From JAUIAI01 sp049680625 (GTDB taxonomy: Bacteria > Pseudomonadota > Gammaproteobacteria > Burkholderiales > Burkholderiaceae_E), in the NCBI GenBank assembly GCA_049680625.1, contig JBAUID010000054.1, forward strand, positions 1 to 9,702: 9,702 bases of DNA. Direction: 5' to 3'. Under the pieces are notes generated by a model. That model ran no database searches. It was not told where the DNA came from and worked only from the letters and a program-made list of their open reading frames with translations. The first letter of the stretch is position 1. Every line of letters begins with the position of its first letter. This document shows, piece after piece, positions 6,919 through 9,702 of this stretch. The position numbers and the translations under genes are program-made.

Positions 6919-7301
6919 AGTACCTGGTCGACACTCACCTACTACTGTGGGCTGCGTCCGACCCTGGTCGTTTATCGACTACCGCTCGAAGCGTGATTGA
7001 AGATACTGACAATGCGCTGTATTTCAGCGTTGCCGCCCTATGGGAGGTAGTCATTAAGGGCTCACTCAATCGGGCTGACTTTGTTGTTGACCCAGCACTA
7101 CTAAGGCGCGGGCTCGTCAACAACGGATATTTCGAATTACCGATCGATGGCAACCACGTTCTCGCCGTCACGGGGCTTCCCGACATACATCGCGACCCGT
7201 TCGATCGAATTCAAATAGCACAAGCGCGCGTCGACGGGTTTCAGTTCCTCACCGCTGATTCGGCGGTTGCCGCGTACGGTGATCCGGTAAGAAAGGTTTA
7301 A
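6915..7301 (+). CDS. PIN-domain ribonuclease toxin (VapC-like) paired with Phd
   Basis: A 128-aa PIN-domain toxin, a predicted Mg2+-dependent ribonuclease neutralised by the upstream Phd antitoxin. Active-site acidic residues are D6 in LVDTHLLLW, E44 in LWEVVIK, D97 in HRDPFDRIQIAQA, and D115 in FLTADSAV. The DTHLLLW and DPFDR motifs place it in the PIN group normally linked to Phd antitoxins, different from the other VapC in this window. The start is TTG, inside a 4-nt overlap with the antitoxin stop; the first residues (MKYLVDTH) match the family, so the start is sound. It converges on the merA gene with about 158 nt between them. No strong terminator is seen after its stop. Confidence 0.93.
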   Translation: MKYLVDTHLLLWAASDPGRLSTTARSVIEDTDNALYFSVAALWEVVIKGSLNRADFVVDPALLRRGLVNNGYFELPIDGNHVLAVTGLPDIHRDPFDRIQIAQARVDGFQFLTADSAVAAYGDPVRKV

Positions 7302-7459
7302 AACCTGACATCGATCTCAATTCTGCCAATGGCACTGAATACGAAGGGACTTTCCAAATTTGGTCAGTAACGATCGGAATGTACCAACCTAAAATCAGGC
7401 CACGGGCGCCCGCCGCCCAATCCATACGTTGAGTGCCGAGCGCCCGAACCTTCATTACG

Positions 7460-8887
7460 TTATCCGGCGCAGCAGGATAGATTCTTCACATTCATGTCGA
7501 ATGTTTGCGCAGCCAGCTTAATGCCTTCCACCGTGGTCAGATATGGGAAAATCATTGCGCCCAGTTCATCGTAGGTCATACCCGCCTTGATGGCCATCGC
7601 GGCCGTCTGAATACTGTCCGCGCCCTCTGGTGCCAGTATGTGTGCGCCGAGTAAACAATGAGAGTCCGCATCAGCTACCAATTTGATGAGGCCGCGGGTA
7701 TCGCGTGCCGCCAGGGCGCGCGGCACATTGTCCAAGGTCAGCACCGAAACCTTAACCGCATGTCCGGCCTTTTCTGCTGCCGCTTCGGTAAGCCCGACGC
7801 TGGCAACTTGTGGATCGGTAAACACCACAGCCGGCATTGCGGTGTTGTCGTAACTCAAACTATTGCCATTGAACGCATTCTTTGCAGCCAACTTGGCACC
7901 GTAAGCTGCCATATAAACAAATTGGTCCGTGCCGGTCACATCGCCTGCAGCGTAAACATTATCTCGGGATGTTCGCATCTGTCCATCGATGACAATTGCG
8001 CCGTTATCTCGCGTATCGATACTGGCGTTCGGCAGGTTCAGGCGGTCGGTGTTTGGCATGCGGCCGGTGGCGATAAGAACTTTTTCAGCCCGCAGGATTT
8101 GATTTCTGTTCGGACCCGAGACCAATAGCTCGACCCCGTCGCTCGTTTGTTGGATGCTTTGATACCGAATCGATTTGACGAACGTGATGCCTTCACTTTC
8201 AAAGTGACCGGTCAGTGATCGTGAAATTTCCGGCTCCGCCTCTGGGAGCAAACCGCGTCGGCTAACGATCGTGACCGACACGCCGGCGCGGGCGTAAGCT
8301 TGGGCTATTTCAGCGCCGATATACCCAGCACCGATAACCAGCAAGGATTTGGGCAGCGCTTCAAGCTCCAATGCCGTCGTGCTCGTCAGATACGGTACGG
8401 ACTCAATACCATCGATTGCCGGAATTGTCGGTCGAGTGCCGGTGGCGATGATGACCTTGTTAGCCGCGACAGGCTGACTATCCATTCGCAAGCCACCGTC
8501 ATCGCCGAAAGATGCTTCACCTTGGAAATAATTGACCCGATCATAAGCAGTCAATACATCGGTGTATTTCGCCTGGCGCAAGTCGTCAACCAATGCCTGC
8601 TTTTGCCGCATGAGAGCAGACCAGTCAGTAACAGTCGCTGTGGCGTCAATACCGTCGAATCGAGCACTAGCTCGTGCATTGTGCAACGTCTCTACGGCAC
8701 GAATCAATGCCTTGGACGGCACGCACCCGACGTTCACACAGGTCCCGCCGATAGTTCCGTGCCCAATCAGGGCCACTCGTGCACCCTCGTCGGCCGCAGT
8801 GATCGCTGCAGAAAATCCGGCCGATCCCGCACCGATAACGGCGACATCAAAGTCTTCATTGATATTGTTAGCGCAACAATCCGACAT
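7460..8887 (-). CDS. merA: Mercuric reductase without N-terminal HMA domain
   Basis: Cytosolic FAD-dependent disulfide oxidoreductase that reduces Hg(II) to volatile Hg(0) with NADPH; 475 aa. Landmarks: FAD-binding GAGSAG (19-24), redox-active GGTCVNVGCVPSK with C50 and C55, the NADPH-domain GAGYIGAE (186-193), FAD motif VYAAGDV (311-317), Y449 in FPYLTTVEG, and the C-terminal C472-C473 pair in LSCCAG that passes Hg(II) to the partner active site. The C-terminal pair and the Tyr separate MerA from lipoamide dehydrogenases. The full-length form has one or two HMA domains ahead of the core; here there is only a short tail with C4-C5 in MSDCCANN. The ATG at 8887 has a weak GGGAACGG site upstream; an earlier in-frame start adds unrelated residues and is rejected. 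It is the last recognised gene of the mer operon, 46 nt after merF. Confidence 0.96.
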   Translation of the reverse strand: MSDCCANNINEDFDVAVIGAGSAGFSAAITAADEGARVALIGHGTIGGTCVNVGCVPSKALIRAVETLHNARASARFDGIDATATVTDWSALMRQKQALVDDLRQAKYTDVLTAYDRVNYFQGEASFGDDGGLRMDSQPVAANKVIIATGTRPTIPAIDGIESVPYLTSTTALELEALPKSLLVIGAGYIGAEIAQAYARAGVSVTIVSRRGLLPEAEPEISRSLTGHFESEGITFVKSIRYQSIQQTSDGVELLVSGPNRNQILRAEKVLIATGRMPNTDRLNLPNASIDTRDNGAIVIDGQMRTSRDNVYAAGDVTGTDQFVYMAAYGAKLAAKNAFNGNSLSYDNTAMPAVVFTDPQVASVGLTEAAAEKAGHAVKVSVLTLDNVPRALAARDTRGLIKLVADADSHCLLGAHILAPEGADSIQTAAMAIKAGMTYDELGAMIFPYLTTVEGIKLAAQTFDMNVKNLSCCAG

Positions 8888-8933
8888 ATTCCGTTCCCGA
8901 GGTTTAAACGAATGTAGTGTTTTGAGGCCAGAT

Positions 8934-9149
8934 TTAAGCGCTAGCAGGACGCTTGGAACGCCGCCAGAGCGCATAGATTGTGATGCCGATAAACACCACT
9001 AGACCGGGCATCAATACATAATCCGCATAGCCAATCATCGCGCCCAGTCCAACGACACCAAGCAGGATGAACAGGACGGGTGTGAAACAGCACAACGCAA
9101 CCACTATTGTCCCAATGACCCCGGTAGCCAACAACTTGTCCTTAAACAC
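8934..9149 (-). CDS. merF: MerF mercury transporter, short form
   Basis: Small inner-membrane Hg(II) carrier of 71 aa. The core VALCCFTPVLFILLGVVGL with C20-C21, followed by GYADYVLMPGL and IGITIYALWRR, is a clear MerF signature with two transmembrane helices. I chose the GTG at 9149: it begins 1 nt after the merP stop and has AGGTGA in the end of merP at suitable spacing, and the N-terminal length then matches known MerF. A GTG at 9158 is the alternative. The much longer frame starting near 9341 overlaps merP and is not real. The C-terminus ends at RRSKRPASA, whereas MerF from mercury-resistance plasmids carries a second Cys-Cys pair after this point; here it is missing. Confidence 0.9.
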   Translation of the reverse strand: MFKDKLLATGVIGTIVVALCCFTPVLFILLGVVGLGAMIGYADYVLMPGLVVFIGITIYALWRRSKRPASA

Positions 9150-9150
9150 A

Positions 9151-9444
9151 TTAATCACCTGTTGACGGAACAACGGTTGAGGGATAGCCGATGGACGCGG
9201 TCGCAGCCCGTATTTGATCACCGTTGGTCCTGGCATCATCAAACGCGACTGTCGCGGATCGATCGTCCAGGGTGGCGCTGACAGACAAAACACCGTCCAC
9301 CGCGGAAATAGCTTTTTTAACCATGTACGGACAAGACGCACAATTCATGCCGGGTACAGACAACTTAACGGTTGCATTTGCGGCCCAGACACTGGTCGCG
9401 CTGAGCAGGAACGTTATGGCAGCAATTTTGATAATTTTGTTCAT
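9151..9444 (-). CDS. merP: MerP periplasmic mercury-binding protein
   Basis: Periplasmic Hg(II) scavenger of 97 aa. A Sec signal peptide (about 1-22, KIIKIAAITFLLSATSVWAA) is followed by one HMA domain with the metal site GMNCASCP (C35, C38) and the expected TLDDRSATVAFDD and IRAATASIGYPS elements. It takes Hg(II) entering the periplasm and passes it to MerT/MerF. The ATG at 9444 has a GGAG ribosome-binding site upstream; the longer frame running into merT is rejected because the signal peptide fixes the start. It lies 29 nt after merT, and merF follows directly. Confidence 0.96.
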   Translation of the reverse strand: MNKIIKIAAITFLLSATSVWAANATVKLSVPGMNCASCPYMVKKAISAVDGVLSVSATLDDRSATVAFDDARTNGDQIRAATASIGYPSTVVPSTGD

Positions 9445-9473
9445 GGAAATCTCCAGTCGATTCGTATCGCGGG

Positions 9474-9702
9474 TTAGCCAAGAATCAGGGGAACGATCAG
9501 CGGCCACATCAACGCCAGTGCAATCAGTATCGTCGCAGACCAAAGCCCGATCTTTACAACGCGATTGGGCAAGGGCCGTACACAGGCGTCGTCTGGGGCG
9601 CAGCGCTTGGGTTTGAAATACACCAACCAAAAGCCGTACCCAAGCAGCACAGCCGTGATGCCAATAAAGATCGGCTGATAGGCGGACAAAGCGGTCAGGT
9701 TG
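9474..9702 (-). CDS. merT: MerT mercury transporter, partial at right edge
   Basis: Inner-membrane Hg(II) carrier, cut by the right edge of the window; 75 C-terminal residues are visible. NLTALSAYQPIFIG matches the segment leading into the second transmembrane helix of MerT. The cytoplasmic loop FKPKRCAPDDACVRP holds the second Cys pair of the family (compare the Cys-x5-Cys of Tn501 MerT), and the third hydrophobic segment ends at VPLILG. The TTG at 9689 is an internal Leu codon, not a start. The first helix with its vicinal Cys pair, the start codon, and probably merR and the operator/promoter lie beyond 9702. Confidence 0.93.
   Translation of the reverse strand, partial: NLTALSAYQPIFIGITAVLLGYGFWLVYFKPKRCAPDDACVRPLPNRVVKIGLWSATILIALALMWPLIVPLILG

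Noticed and set aside
7294..7306. Inverted repeat AGGTTT/AAACCT at the PIN toxin stop as a terminator
   Set aside because: The arms are separated by a single base, so no RNA hairpin loop can form, and there is no T tract.
7249..7455. Small frame on the minus strand starting 4 nt after the merA stop (68 aa)
   Set aside because: Its position invites an operon call, and the first part has several Trp and Gly residues, but no mer or other family is recognisable and the last quarter overlaps the end of the PIN toxin gene in antisense.
8300..8917. 205-aa plus-strand frame
   Set aside because: Entirely antisense to merA, whose motifs are unambiguous.
9474..9689. Complete 71-aa gene starting at the TTG 9689
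   Set aside because: The upstream in-frame codons (NLTA) continue the MerT family sequence, so the TTG is internal and the gene is partial.

Overview
The window looks like chromosomal accessory DNA from a Gram-negative proteobacterium, most likely a gammaproteobacterium. The mer proteins are of the proteobacterial MerT/MerP/MerF/MerA type, MerP has a Sec signal peptide for export to a periplasm, and the kinase and regulator are of proteobacterial hybrid-kinase and NarL types. This placement is inferred from recognised families only. No rRNA, tRNA, CRISPR array, transposase or integrase is visible.

Left part (1-4945): a possible signalling and oxidation locus. A NarL/LuxR-type response regulator (440-1150, minus) is divergent from a cytochrome P450 (1622-3043, plus), with a 471-nt intergenic region between them. 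The P450 converges, 39 nt apart, on a hybrid sensor histidine kinase with a multi-helix membrane sensor and a C-terminal receiver (3083-4945, minus). The arrangement suggests that the kinase and regulator control the P450. The P450 has a clear haem-Cys loop but an unusual Asp in place of the near-invariant Glu of the K-helix ExxR motif, and a degenerate PERF region. An 8-bp inverted repeat with a second, nested one lies just upstream of it.

Middle part (about 5118-7301): small accessory genes. There is an orphan HTH protein (minus), then a stretch of more than 400 nt with no gene. Two complete type II toxin-antitoxin modules follow, arranged back to back: VapB/VapC (minus, antitoxin 6167-6415, PIN toxin 5775-6170) and Phd/PIN (plus, antitoxin 6670-6918, toxin 6915-7301). 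In both, antitoxin and toxin overlap by 4 nt and the toxin uses a non-ATG start (GTG or TTG). The AT-rich 254-nt spacer carries a candidate promoter and palindromic operator-like elements for each side.

Right part (7460-9702): a mercury-resistance operon transcribed leftwards, merT (cut by the right edge), merP, merF, merA. Periplasmic MerP hands Hg(II) to the inner-membrane carriers MerT and MerF, and cytosolic MerA reduces it to Hg(0) with NADPH. MerA lacks the N-terminal metal-binding (HMA) domain and starts instead with a short tail carrying a Cys-Cys pair. MerF lacks the C-terminal Cys pair known from the plasmid-encoded protein. merR and the operator must lie beyond the right edge. TA modules beside a mer operon suggest a genomic island or an integrated plasmid segment, but no island boundary is visible.
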